NCBI GenBank assembly: GCA_009801015.1
Contig: VHZZ01013688.1
Location: forward strand, 4,191 to 26,112
Origin: Silene noctiflora
Taxonomy: Eukaryota > Streptophyta > Magnoliopsida > Caryophyllales > Caryophyllaceae
Length of the DNA: 21,922 bases
Reading direction: 5' to 3'
Below are positions 1 through 10,029 of this stretch, in pieces. The notes under the pieces were generated by a model. It had not been told where the DNA came from. It saw only the letters and a list, made by a program, of their open reading frames with translations, and made no database searches. Positions within the stretch are counted from its first letter, which is position 1. Each line of letters begins with the position of its first letter. The translations under genes and the position numbers were made by a program.

Positions 1-407
1 CCTATATTTATACTCCTAACTCGATGTCACAATATGACTCGAGACCTAATTCCTTAGCTTGGAAATTAAGCTAGCTACCTATGCTTTCCTAAACTAACTA
101 GGAAAGTTAAAAAACAATTAAATAAAAGAAACAATCAGATTTAAGGAAATCTACTTAAACTAGGATTAGGAAATACGCTAACTTTCCTAATTTTATTTAA
201 AAACAGTAAATTAATCTAAGTAATTAATCCTACACGATTTAGGAAATCGTGTATTCCACTCGGCCTAGGGAACCGTGAGCAGCTCCATTGCCTTCCCATT
301 TCAGCATCAACACACTATTCGAACCAAGCTCGAAACCTTTCACTAGTTGAGTCATATTTCGACTAATTAGGATCTCATTTGCTTGTTCCGAGTATTCTCC
401 TGCATCA
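1..407 (-). mobile_element. Copia-like LTR fragment (5' part, truncated by window edge)
   Basis: Read on the minus strand, this stretch begins TGATGCAGGAG at 407. It continues as AT-rich, LTR-like sequence with several CCTAATT and TTTCCTAA motifs, up to a TATA box (TATAAATA, minus strand, 5-12) just before the window edge. That order fits an LTR U3. Its start resembles the start of the copia-type solo LTR at 7867 (TGATACATGAG), and both have the same CCTAATT-rich style upstream of TATAAATA, so they may be related. The candidate target duplication is CCCTA (408-412), but its partner lies outside the window. No coding sequence is seen. The start could instead lie near 312, where TGTTGATGC also occurs. 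Confidence 0.5.
5..12 (-). promoter_or_regulatory. TATA box of the copia-like LTR
   Basis: The minus strand reads TATAAATA in the context GAGTATAAATATAGG, about 400 bp into the inferred LTR. This is a normal U3 promoter position. It is identified from sequence alone. Confidence 0.4.
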
Positions 408-498
408 CCCTAAGTGAGTGAAAATATCTTTATTGAGGGGTTAGATGTTGATGGGGATGAAAAATCTGCTGGCGAAGCTGTAGTAAAGACTGGAAAAA

Positions 499-630
499 GT
501 CGACCGACTAGCAATAATGGTCGATCGACCGAATTGGCTAAAGTTGATGCCGAGATTGTTGAAAAAAGTCTATCGACAGATGTGTTTGATTGGTCGATCG
601 ATTGCTGACTCTAGTTGATCGACTACTTTT
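499..630. repeat. Clustered GTCGATCGAC-type palindromes
   Basis: At least four imperfect copies of a 10-12 bp palindrome occur here: GTCGACCGAC near 499, GGTCGATCGACC near 519, GGTCGATCGATT near 593 and GTTGATCGAC near 616. They lie just upstream of the gag/protease remnant. The solo LTR at 3144-3217 carries the same core. Confidence 0.55.
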
Positions 631-661
631 AATGGTCGAAGGAGTTTTGAGACTAGCGTGA

Positions 662-1405
662 TTGCTTATCCGTCCTATTGGTGATAGGACGTCTTCTACG
701 ATTGATGGGACACTAAATTCTGATAAGGGGAAGAAGAGAGCTGTCGAGCCACAAATAGCGATAAAAATTCCTTTTTCGAATCGGTTGAAGAATACAAATA
801 TTGAGCAACAGTTCAGCAAATTTGTGAAGGCTGTCAAGAATCTCCAAGTAAGTGTACCTTTCACTGAATTGATTACTCAGGCACCTACTTATGCTAATTT
901 TATCAGGGAAATTTTGACTCGTAAGCGTAGTTTTGATGATGTGGAGACTATAGCTTTTACCGAGGAATGTAGTGCACTCCTACATAACAAGTCTCCACCT
1001 AAGTTGGCTGACCTAGGTAGTTTTTCTATATCCCATGTTCTATAGGCACCCGTACTATAGATAATACTTTATGTGATTTGGGTGCCAGTCTGAGTGTCTT
1101 ACCTCTGTCTTTAGCTAAAAATATGGTTTTGACTGCGTTTAAATGCACAAATATGACCGTTCAGATGGTATACCGTTCGTTGTTGCGACCTTTAGGGATC
1201 CTTGAGAATGTAAGTGTGCGGGTTGGGAAGTTCTTTATAACCATTGTTTTTATTGTGTTGAATATTCTTGAGGATAACTATACCCCTATTATCTAAGGGA
1301 GACCATTTTTGGACACTGTTGGTGCAATTATTGACGTATGAGCGAGAACTCTGACATTTAAAGTGTGTGTGTGTGGGTGGGGGGGTAGAGAACTAACATA
1401 CACAC
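662..1405 (+). pseudogene. gag C-terminal / aspartic protease fragment (Athila-like), frameshifted
   Basis: This is the region of a Ty3/gypsy Gag-Pol that would mature the polyprotein inside virus-like particles. Frame 2 (662-1045) has the conserved pre-protease block, including TEECSALL and PPKLADLGSFSI. Near 1030 the reading moves to frame 1, which carries CDLGASLSVLPLS, the aspartic protease active site in its plant gypsy DLGAS form, then VRVGKFF. After an in-frame TAA at about 1294 comes GRPFLDT, the usual LGRPFL flap-side block, and a second stop (TGA) follows about 14 codons later. One frameshift and two stops mean it cannot make protease. The match to Athila-like Gag-PR is strong by motif order. 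No reverse transcriptase follows. Confidence 0.75.
1356..1386 (+). repeat. Short GT/GGG low-complexity tract
   Basis: A run of GTGTGTGTGTG followed by GGTGGGGGGGT lies in the decayed end of the protease region. It is probably replication slippage after coding function was lost. Confidence 0.6.
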
Positions 1406-1470
1406 AGTCTAGTGTTCTTAGGGCACTTATGCAAGTTGTACCTCCACGTTGTTTCTCCGTTAGTGTCTGA

Positions 1471-1900
1471 GAGAATAGCTGATAGCCCCACGGTTGAGTC
1501 TTGTGTTGCTACTGCTGTGACACCTCCGCCCCATGCCGGGAGCAAGATGGAGGACCATGCTTTTGTTTCTCTTTATGCAGGACATGACAGGTTGAGTACA
1601 AAAGGATTCAGGAGGTGGACTTGGTGCATTGGGTGTAATGTCCAAAGCCGGCGATGTTTATTATGGCGGAAGGATTGGAGATTCCATGCCATGTGCAAAG
1701 AAGGACAGCCCAAAGGCTAAGTGTAGTGAGATAGCTTATAAGACAGTATGCCCTTTTGTTTCTGATGAAAAGGTGAAGTGGTGGCCTATGGCTAAGATAA
1801 AGAATGCTGAGAGTACTTCATTTAGTCAGCAACCATGTTGTGGGCTGCTAAGTTGATTTGGTAAATGTGGTATCGACGGTCGAGCGGGACCATATAAACC
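1471..1900 (+). other. Unassigned part of the Athila-like remnant
   Basis: About 430 bp lies between the protease remnant and the post-integrase-like motif. Open frames of 75-102 codons overlap here in two frames, but I recognise no reverse transcriptase (no YxDD), RNase H or integrase (no HHCC or DDE) motif. Decayed linker sequence beside a large pol deletion is the simplest reading. Confidence 0.4.
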
Positions 1901-2253
1901 AGCGCTGACTGGAAGGCAACCCGGATTGTAAAACCTTTGTAAAAGTGTGCTTTATTTTAGTTTCTAACTAGCATGTTAGTTCTAACGAATATAATTTTGG
2001 AATGAGACTTAATTTTTATTTGAGTTTCACGCAGGTGCTTATATGCATGTTGTAACACCCACGAATTTCTGATTTTAGAATTTATTAATTTAAATAGTTT
2101 TCTTATTAATTAAATATTTTATTATGCTTATTTTATTAAAATCGTGTTTTAGTTTTCTAAAATAAATTTGGTTTTATATTAGTATGGAAATATGCCTTTG
2201 TTATTGGGCCTAAAAAAACCTATGGACCTCCATTAAGTGAACCAAAACCCCCT

Positions 2254-3715
2254 TGATACGCTAATCTTATACCTACCAAAGATAACCAACTTGTATCTAA
2301 CTAATATAGCTAGGGTAGACGGGATCGTATCCACAGGGAGACTAAAAAGTGTTCTAGTTGCTAACTAAAGCCCGTCTTGGTAACAATTTAGGGGTTGATA
2401 TGTTTGTTTTACTAATCTACGAGTTGTGAAGGTAAGAGGAAAAAGAGTCTAAGGAAAGAGTCTAAATATTAAGAGAAGGGAACTAGGATCGTCAGTTCAC
2501 CATGGTCTAGCAACGGTCGAAGGTAAGGGTCAAAATTCGGTCAAATTACGGTCTGAAGGATAGTGAAAAGGTCCTATCGGTCCGCTATTCACCCTGACAT
2601 ACTCTTAAAACGCTCCCGCTCTTATTAGGGTATCCTATTGTTCGTAGTAGGTCTCGCTGTTTCCAATCTTTCGATGTAGGTCGGAGTTTACCAACACAAA
2701 TAACTAGTCACATGCATTTAACCAATTAAATGAGATTAAGAACTACAATTAACAATTCAAACATCATAATTAGACCTGATATAAAAATCTAATAAAAACC
2801 ATCTTAAAACCATGGCTCCCCTAAATCCTAGTAGGGAGAATTAGCTACGCATTATAGAATTAACGAAATTAACAATAATAACGATAATTAAATTAAACAT
2901 AACTTGAGAAAAGAATAAGAATAAATAAAAGGGAACAAAGGTTAAGTAATCACCGAAGAAAGGAATACAGAGTTTTGAGATCCAAAAAGTAGAGAAAAAT
3001 TATTGTAGAAAAAGTTTAAGCAGTGAAAAAGATAACCTAAAGTGTATTCTGACTCCTCTTGAATAGTAAGAGTCGTGCAATCTTAAAACAAATGACTAAT
3101 GAGTCGAGATAATTAAGTTTAAGATCTCATCTAATACAGAAACCAGTCGATCTAGTAATGAAGCAGTCGATCGACTGAAACTAAATCAGGCTTAAATTAA
3201 AAGACCAGTCGATCGAACATTTGTCTTTGCGTGTTTCCTGCAACGCGCACTGAACTTCAAACAGCCACAATTTATTCGTTACTTGGGAAAATCGGGGGCT
3301 TTTGGTAGTGTTGGAAAGCTAACAGGATAAGATTTCACCTCCAATTTTAATCACTTGAATATATTTTGTAGAACTCTAATTATGGCTCTTCAAATTAGGC
3401 ACTAGTAATGTGAAGCTCATAATATCACTCCAAACTATCACCAATTACCAAGTAAGGGTCTAATTCAACCCTTAACCTCTTCAATTGTACGATAAGCAGC
3501 AGTAGGAAGTCCGATCTATAGCTCTTCCAAATTACCATGAGCTCAAGAATCGGCTCAAAATGCGCAACAAAGTGTTATTTCCTGCAAAACCAATACGAAT
3601 ACACCGAAGTAGCAAATGTGGAGAATTTGACACTGAAATAGCTCCTAAGAACATCAAATGTGCATAGAAATGTGCGCCAAAATGGTATGAAAATGAATAT
3701 AAAATGCACACATTA
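2254..3715 (-). mobile_element. Solo LTR of an Athila/Tat-like element inside W LTR
   Basis: CCCCT stands immediately before (2249-2253) and after (3716-3720), a 5-bp target duplication. On the plus strand the insert starts TGATACGC and ends GCACACATTA, so on the minus strand it begins TAATGTGTGC where TGATGTGTGC is expected. One C-to-T change explains the lost canonical end. A GGGATCGTATCCACAGGGAG block (about 2321-2340) resembles the ATCGAATCCACAGGGA block common in antisense Athila/Tat LTRs, and element Y has a similar block at 11810. No internal coding sequence is present, which fits unequal recombination between two LTRs. Confidence 0.72.
3144..3217. repeat. GTCGATCGAC palindrome cluster in solo LTR
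   Basis: Three copies occur within 75 bp: CAGTCGATC near 3144, the perfect palindrome CAGTCGATCGACTG at 3164-3177, and CAGTCGATCGA near 3206. The same core sits upstream of the protease remnant at 499-630. Confidence 0.6.
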
Positions 3716-3906
3716 CCCCTCTTTTAGTGTTTCATTTTATAATTTTCAGCAACACCACTTCATCTTCTTCCTTGGAAAATATGGAGTTTCCACCATTAAA
3801 CCTTCAAAAACATAAACCTTAAAACGGATGCCATTTAATTTCTTCATTTCTTAACGGAATCCTATGATTTTTGTACCAATATTCTCCTCTCCTTCTCCTC
3901 TTCTTT

Positions 3907-3917
3907 CTATATATTAA
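3907..3917 (+). promoter_or_regulatory. Candidate TATA box of W LTR
   Basis: TCTATATATTAAAAG follows a T/C-rich stretch and precedes a C-rich leader with ACCCTAAAACACAC. This is a plausible LTR promoter core for element W. The transcription start is not determinable from sequence alone. Confidence 0.4.
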
Positions 3918-5104
3918 AAGTTCCATTTTTCTCCCTTCCTCAAAAACCCCTCTTTTACCCATATTTTTGATGTAACCCTAAAACACACATAATTTCTTTG
4001 TTTCTCATCCAAATTCGACGATTCTTGCGCTCTTGTTCTTCCCTCTCTGTTTCCTTCATCTTGATATAAGTATATGTTACATTTATTTTTGTTCCTCAAA
4101 ATGCCATCTTTTAAAGGTGATGTCTTTATTATATTTTTGTCTTAATAATTGTGTTATAGTAGAGAATAGACCTTGTGGAGGTGGATATTTAGCTTTAAGA
4201 TAAGATTTTGGAAGATTCGAGGTAACGGTGATAGGTTACTCGGTATTATATCAATTATGTGTTTTATTTGTGAAAGATTAGTCTTTTAATTGATAAAGTT
4301 AGTAAATTTACTTTTAATACATGTTCTTGTTTGGATAATTGTTGTTGGATGTTGTCTTAAACTTGTATCAAGAGCTTTAAGCATGTTGTTACAATTATTT
4401 TCAATTAGATGAAATTAAATGTTTACATGTGTTAATTATTGAAATCCGTCTCAAATATGCCTAGGTAACATGTTTTGGTTATGTTATAAGATAATTGGTT
4501 TGAAGTATTGGAATTGGAACAATTAGGTGATGTTGGATGATAAATCGATTTCTTGTTAGTTTCCAACTCATGTCATTTGAAATTACATGTTTTAAGTAAA
4601 TGTCATGTTAATTAATTCGATGGAATTATATTAGAAATGTTTATGTTTTGATTGGGTAGAAAAGCAAGTTAGAGACCGTCCCTCTTGTGTATGAAGAGTG
4701 TGGAATGAGATTTAGAACGAATCACGACTCAATTAAACTCGTCCCAAGCTTATCCCATACCGTCACTAGACTTCTCTCTCACGCATAACAGCCATCCAAC
4801 CGGGACAAGGCCGTCCCCGACCGGGACAGACTCTAGCTTTTGGCTCCCCTTTGTTACCCACCCAATACCGGCCGGGACAGCACCATCATGGACCGGTATG
4901 AACTCCGGTGGCTTTGGGAGTATGACTATTAGATCAACATCGAAATATTAAGTGGTTTGGCCGTTTTACCGTTTCAAGTTCTATAAATGTGTACCTTTTG
5001 TGTATGATAGTTTTTTTTGTTTATTATTCGTATCATGACCAATGTTTTCCCTTTGAGACTCGTCCAAATCTTATAAATTGTTTTGGGATTTGGTTTGTTT
5101 ACGT

Positions 5105-5400
5105 GTTACCTCGTGTTTCGTGTTACTTAATTCATTTGTTATCGTTTGACTTTATACTATGTTTAAGTAACATGTGAATATGAAGTATAATGTTTGTTCA
5201 TGTTAGAAAAGTTTGAAATGATGCTATATACTTAATATTTGAGTTTCGTATCACGTAAGTCTTTTGTTATCGCTTGTTCTATTTTAAGCTCAAGTAACAT
5301 GTAATTATGAAATATAATGTTTATTCATGTTATAAAAGTGTGAAATGATATTATACACTTCACATTTGAATTCTTACTTATTCATTATCGATTCTTTATC
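5105..5400 (+). repeat. Imperfect tandem duplication, period about 127 bp
   Basis: AAGTAACATG recurs at 5165 and 5292, TTTGTTATCG at 5135 and 5263, and GTTCATGTTAGAAAAG has the matching GTTTATTCATGTTATAAAAG one period later. A third, partial start (TTCATTATCG) appears near 5390. The repeat is noncoding, internal to the W LTR, and diverged. Confidence 0.65.
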
Positions 5401-6380
5401 AATTGTCAAAGGTGAAATGCTTATCTTGGATAATTACTTGTGTTGATTCGTTTTCTTATGAAAATGTCATTATGCCTTATACTCTTGTTTGACATGTTTT
5501 ACGCCTCTCTGTTGCCGTTCTGCCGATATTTGGTTAACTTATGCTCTTTTCGCCTATTTCGTGCCGTTCTACCGAATTCGGGGTACTCGACATCTGTTCT
5601 GTCGTTCGAGTCTTGGATGCAAAATGTTTATCGCATGTCGAATTGGGAAACGTTCATCCCGAGAGTCTGGCTAGGTTTAGACTAGGACCGTAGTATATTA
5701 TCGTCATCTTATCGGGAGGAAAGGAGTCCAGATAAGTAATAGTCTTGCTAGGTTTTAGTTATTTGCATATGTCATTCTCCATTGGAAATCGTGCTCGTGT
5801 TGACTAAGTTGTGTCTATGCTCTCATATCGTGCTTTATGCTTTTGTGATTCCTTGGATATGTTTACTTATTATTCATTCTCATTTTACCTATCAAGTTAT
5901 CCATGTTAAGACGTATGATATATGTTTATCCTTGTTTTCTCTTGTCATGTTAATTATATCTTGTATTTATTATATCTTGTCTTAATTAAGTTCTTAATTT
6001 CGTTTGTTTTGATATAATATGGCTGAGAGAACCTTGAGTTACTCCCCACTGACTGTGGCGTTCATATTTACATGAATGACATGTGTTTGTGTTGCTTTTG
6101 GGGGAAGAAGACGTGTGAGCTAGCGAGCGTTGTACATACAACAATTGACCTTATTCGTTTTAGTTTACATTAGTAGTTCATATTTATTTATTTATATAGT
6201 TAAGGGATCGAGATCCCTTACATTTATTTAAATTGTAATTTGTTTAAAATATCTATTAAGCTTAAGTTTGGTTTTACGATTTAGTGACTCCGTGGTTTTA
6301 TCATTAAAGTTTTTAAAATCTCACATTTTTTGCTGCATTGTTTACGTTTATTTTACTACATAACCGCAGGGGTTCATAGT

Positions 6381-6392
6381 TGGTATCAGAGC
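6381..6392 (+). promoter_or_regulatory. Primer-binding site of W (initiator tRNA-Met type)
   Basis: TGGTATCAGAGC is the standard plant retroelement primer-binding sequence complementary to the 3' end of initiator tRNA-Met. It lies 4 bp after the inferred LTR end, which fixes W as plus-strand and 2051-6376 as its 5' LTR. Confidence 0.85.
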
Positions 6393-7360
6393 TATAACGC
6401 TCCCAACGCACACACGTGTACCCCAAACTTAATTTTAACTTGACCATGAATAATGAATGAGAGACGGGTAGACTTAAGGACGTAAGGTGCTAGTCTAGAT
6501 TGTGATTGCTCTTTGTTAAGTTCTAACATGTTTGTTGATTGTCCATAATTGGTTCTTGTGCCCTTGGATCGACAAACCATGAGCATACTCGTGTGACGAT
6601 CAAGTCTTGGTGCCTAATGCCGAAATTTGAAGATTTGGTCAACCTTATGAAAAATGCTTCTACTTCCTCGATCATATTTCTCATTTTTTTGTGTACCTTG
6701 CCTTATTCTTTACCCCTTGAGGCTTATATTTCTTTTAAAATCTCTCTTATTTTACCTTGGAAGCTACTCTTGTACCCTCCCAACTTACCCTTAGTTTCTT
6801 GTTTATCCTCCCATGATGCCTTGTAGATAGTTCTCTTTCTTTTATGGGATGTTAACCTTAGTTGGATAATTTATTTGTGGTGACCCCTAACCCTTCCTTT
6901 GAGAGGTTGTGTTCTTGGGAAGGCTTTGCTAGTGTGGTGAGATATACCATGATGATTCTAATGCCTAGTTTCTTGACGTGAAGTGAGTGTGATTGGTTGG
7001 TGAATTTCTTTGTGTAAGGTGTGAGTTGTATATGTTAGGTTATGGAACTTGACTTTGTTATTCGTATTTGGGATTTGAAAGTTTGGTAGGTTGAACATTG
7101 TTACTTTAAGATTAAATGTGGACTAAAAGTTCAATGATGTGAGATTTGAAGGAAATACTTTGGGGTGTTGATGACTATTAACGGTTGGGTGTTATAATTT
7201 GATATTAGTTAGCTCTTGAGACTATTTGAGTTGAGAATGATTTAGTATTAAGAATTCCTTGTTAAGCTTACAAATTTGGAAACTTTATGGTTATGTAGAG
7301 AACTTGAGATAATGGGATAGTGTTACAATTTAGCTTAGTTCCGCTTTTGGGAATCCGTAA
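6393..7360 (+). other. Untranslated leader of W, no gag seen
   Basis: This is AT-rich internal sequence after the primer-binding site. The longest frame on the sense strand (6539-6826, 95 codons) has no Gag-like motif. The stretch reads as the long leader that precedes gag in such elements. It is cut at 7361 by element X, and CGTAA (7356-7360) is the likely left target copy. W gag and pol would be expected to the right of X, beyond the window. Confidence 0.5.
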
Positions 7361-7387
7361 TGTAATACCTCGGATTCTGAGTAGAGG

Positions 7388-7540
7388 AACTCGGTAGAGT
7401 AGGCTGTACTCGACTGCGTAGGGTGTCGGGTTTTTTTTGATAGGCTACTGCCTGTGAGCAGTCGGACGAGTATGTATGATACTCGATCGAGTAGGCCGTA
7501 CTAGGTAGAATATGTCAGGTACTCGGTACTCGATCGAGTG
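7388..7540. repeat. ACTCGATCGAGT palindromes in X LTR U3
   Basis: About six degenerate copies follow the LTR start. The clearest are ATACTCGATCGAGTA (near 7481) and TACTCGATCGAGTG (7527-7540). The Z LTR has a comparable cluster at the same relative place, so the cluster is an old feature of this LTR family. Confidence 0.7.
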
Positions 7541-7589
7541 TCAGGTCTGACGGGTCGCTTTTTCGCGGTCTGATTAGAATGATACGGGA

Positions 7590-7600
7590 TTATATATATT
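7590..7600 (+). promoter_or_regulatory. Candidate TATA box of X LTR
   Basis: TTATATATATT lies about 230 bp into the LTR, just after the palindrome cluster. The related Z LTR has TATATATTAA at a similar place on its sense strand, which supports a shared promoter core. Confidence 0.5.
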
Positions 7601-8317
7601 TCGCCTAAACACTTTCATAATCAGTTTATAACCTAAAACATTTCTCAAATCATTTCCCCAATCACTCTAATCACCTTGCAAGCAGGATCTAGTCCTTATC
7701 GGATTTCCATTCGTACGTTAGTATTTCGGTAAGTTCGCTTTCGCTAGATTGAAATTGTTATGTTAGTTTAAACCCTAGGTTGGGTTAGATTGGGGGTTGA
7801 TTGGTTAATTGTGAATGGATTGTGATATTGTATTGTTGATGTGACGATTTCATATAGGAGCGATTCTGATACATGAGGGACATGGGTATATGTTGAAAAC
7901 GCAAGCTCAAGTCACTCTTGACATTTCAGTTTCGTTCACTTGNTTTAAAAGTTAAATATCTCTTAAACTATGGCTAATTTTGGTGTGATACCTATTTGAG
8001 ATGAAAGTACATGAAGTTAGCTTTCCAACAAGTGGTCATACGCCTTATTTGATTAAGTAACGAAGGAGATATGATCGTTTTAGGTTGAGCTGTCCAACTT
8101 CTACGCGGGTGACGAACTAACTCAAGTATAACTTCCCTAAATCGAGTCTTATTATTAGTTTCCTAATTCGAGTCAGTTTGTTATTATTTTCCTAATTAGT
8201 ATAGGAGAGTTTCCTAATTAGTGTAGGAGAGTTTATTTACTTTCCTAATCCTGAATAAGGTAGGTGTTGTTTTATTTCCAAATGATTGTCTAGTTAGTTT
8301 ATGGTAATAGTGAGTAC

Positions 8318-8325
8318 TATAAATA
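8318..8325 (+). promoter_or_regulatory. TATA box of the copia-type solo LTR
   Basis: TATAAATA lies about 450 bp into the 809-bp solo LTR and precedes GGGTCTTTGTAATCAG. It sets the orientation as plus. Confidence 0.55.
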
Positions 8326-8397
8326 AGGGTCTTTGTAATCAGTTTATAGAATGGAGTTTGAGAATTAATACAAGAGTTTCTTGTTGTGTGCTTATTG

Positions 8398-8509
8398 CTT
8401 GCGAGTTATAAGTTCTTTNTTTCTTCCTTGCGAGGTGGAGATTTTAGTGTGATTCGATCCTTGCGAGGTGAGAGCCACCATTCGTGTATATCTTCGAATT
8501 TCTTGCGAG
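8398..8509 (+). repeat. Four CTTGCGAG repeats in LTR R/U5
   Basis: CTTGCGAG occurs at 8398-8405, 8427-8434, 8460-8467 and 8502-8509, spaced 29-42 bp apart. They lie after the promoter, so they would be in the transcribed leader of the element. I know no function for them. Confidence 0.6.
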
Positions 8510-9141
8510 GAAGGAGAGTTTATTCACGTCATATCTTTTACAATTTACGTTTATTTCATACAAAATACAACCAAAAACACTTTAATTCCGCTGCGTATTT
8601 CATTAAACTAAAACAAACACAAAAATTGTATTAGTTTTACATCAATTTGGTAAAACTCGTGGTTATTTTACATCAGATTCTATCTACCTTGGTTGTGTTG
8701 TTGCAGAACTCGAATAATGTAGGGTTTCCTTAATAAGTCATCTGTGTGTTATTTCATGGTAATGGTATTGTATATGGTTACATTGTGATGTAGAGTGTAT
8801 GAATTATTATCGTTGGTTGTATTGATCGTGGAGCCATTGTTGGGATATGGTCTTTACCCCCATGTTCACCCTTTGTGGCTCCCGTCAAAAGGGGGATGTG
8901 CACATTAATGATCTGGGTAAGCTCGTTGCGATGAGCGGGGCTGAGGTGGCAAGGCTACGGTCCACCACTAGCGGTGTCGGTGCCGGTTGCGATGGGTAAC
9001 CTGGCAGGTCTGAATGAGTTCAAACGATTGGATTGAGGAATGAGTTGGCTAATGGCGAATGATTTCATTATGGTAATTGTTTCATAGCTTTAGTTGTTGA
9101 ACAGTTGGCCGACCCTTGTTTCACTACAAGAATTCTAGTTT

Positions 9142-9300
9142 CGGGCGACTATCAAAGTCGACAGCTTGAAACAGTCGCTAATTTGGTTCCATACATTACT
9201 TTGAATGGACGATTACTTTTTCAATTTTGGCGACTGAAAACAGTCGCCAAATTGGCGACTGAATTAAGTCAGTCGCCATTTTCAGTCGTCCGAGTGAAAA
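9142..9300. repeat. Left subterminal GGCGACT repeats of the CACTA element
   Basis: GGCGACT and its complement AGTCGCC or AGTCGC occur at least six times here, often facing each other, as in GGCGACTGAAAACAGTCGCC. In characterised CACTA elements such subterminal repeats bind the TNPA-type protein. Here that role is inferred. Confidence 0.75.
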
Positions 9301-10029
9301 ACTCACTCAAAAACCAAATATATCCCACCTCCCTTATATATCACCTACCTACTTTACACAACTAATATAAGTCACGTCTCCTTATATCTCACCTACCTAC
9401 TTTACATACTTTATCTCTCTTTCATTCCTTTTTTCCCTTATTATGTTGTTTTGTGACTTTTTCTGCCTAGAAAAATAAAATTTCTTGAAATTGTTTACCT
9501 GCTAACCCTAAAAAAACCAACTTCATCTCCTTCATTAAGGTCTTAAATTGAAAACGATTTTACCACAAAAATTATTATTGTAGTAGGTGCAAAAGGAGCA
9601 CGACCAACATGTCACAAAGGACAAAATCGAGGAAAGGGAGGAGCAGTGCTCGACGGGCAAAATTTGGTTTTTCCGTATTTTTCGAAGTTGTTGTTAATCT
9701 CAATGGTGTTGAATTCGTAGTTTTATATTAAATTTGATTATAATGTAATGTAAATTTAATATAATATAAATTTAATATAATTTAAATATAGAAATGTGGC
9801 TCCATTTTAGTAAATGATACCCGAATTTTAATGATGTAAATGTTGGGAGTATATATCAATGATACACAAATTTTAATCCTATTATTGATGTTCATATCAA
9901 TGGTGTTGATTAGATATGTCACTCTTTTTAGTAAATATAAACTTATTGCTGCCATGTTTATTTCGCTTTCAGGCTTTATTATTTCAGATTTGTGGATTTT
10001 TTTTTTAATGCCAAAATTGGTGAATGAAA

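Larger units (their letters stand above)
408..2050 (+). mobile_element. Athila-like Ty3/gypsy remnant with internal deletion
   Basis: This stretch holds a decayed gag C-terminus and aspartic protease (about 662-1405), then about 450 bp I cannot assign. It ends with AGCGCTGACTGGAAGGCAACCC (1901-1922 region), which resembles the AGCGCT...GGGAGGCAACCC sequence common downstream of integrase in plant Athila/Tat elements. Reverse transcriptase, RNase H and integrase should lie between these points, but only about 500 bp separates them, so most of pol is missing. The left end is cut by a copia-like LTR and the right end by element W at 2051. The family call rests on the protease and this tail motif. 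Confidence 0.6.
2051..6376 (+). mobile_element. 5' LTR of element W (Tekay-like gypsy), interrupted by a solo LTR
   Basis: It starts TGTAACACCC, as many plant Tekay-like LTRs do, and ends CAGGGGTTCA just before an initiator-tRNA-Met type primer-binding site. Without the 1467 bp taken by the nested solo LTR and its duplicated target, the LTR is about 2.86 kb. A TATA box lies at 3908. The T/C-rich, ACCCTAAAACACAC stretch after it fits an R/U5 start. The 6020-6110 segment with ACTCCCCACTGACTGTGG resembles U5 of long Tekay-like LTRs. The terminal inverted repeat is degenerate (TGTAACACCC against GGGGTTCA), so the element is old or the right edge is a few bases off. The left target copy may be CATGT (2046-2050); the right one is not visible. 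Confidence 0.65.
7867..8675 (+). mobile_element. Copia-type solo LTR inside X LTR
   Basis: The 809-bp insert starts TGATACATGAG and ends TTTTACATCA, with TGAT/ATCA inverted tips. Identical 5-bp target copies GATTC flank it (7862-7866 and 8676-8680). TATAAATA at 8318 is followed by GGGTCTTTGTAATCAG and GAATTAATACAAGAG, a typical plus-sense U3-R/U5 arrangement for plant copia LTRs. TTTTACATCA occurs twice, ending at 8644 and 8675. The sequence after the first copy, ATTTGGTAAAACTCG, looks a little like a degraded primer-binding site, but the target copies place the edge at 8675. There is no coding region. Two ambiguous bases (N at 7943 and 8419) both fall here. The superfamily call is moderate; the insertion boundaries are strong. 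Confidence 0.75.

Noticed and set aside
414-608. 64-codon plus-strand frame starting with GTG
   Set aside because: GTG starts do not apply to a plant gene. The frame covers a linker with GTCGATCGAC repeats and is not the frame of the downstream protease remnant.
1412-1856. Two overlapping frames (102 and 75 codons) as reverse transcriptase remnants
   Set aside because: No YxDD or neighbouring conserved blocks in either frame or across a shift between them.
6539-6826. 95-codon plus-strand frame in the W leader as a possible gag
   Set aside because: No Gag-like block (such as YEG..D...LDxW..EME) is present; composition is leader-like and hydrophobic by chance.
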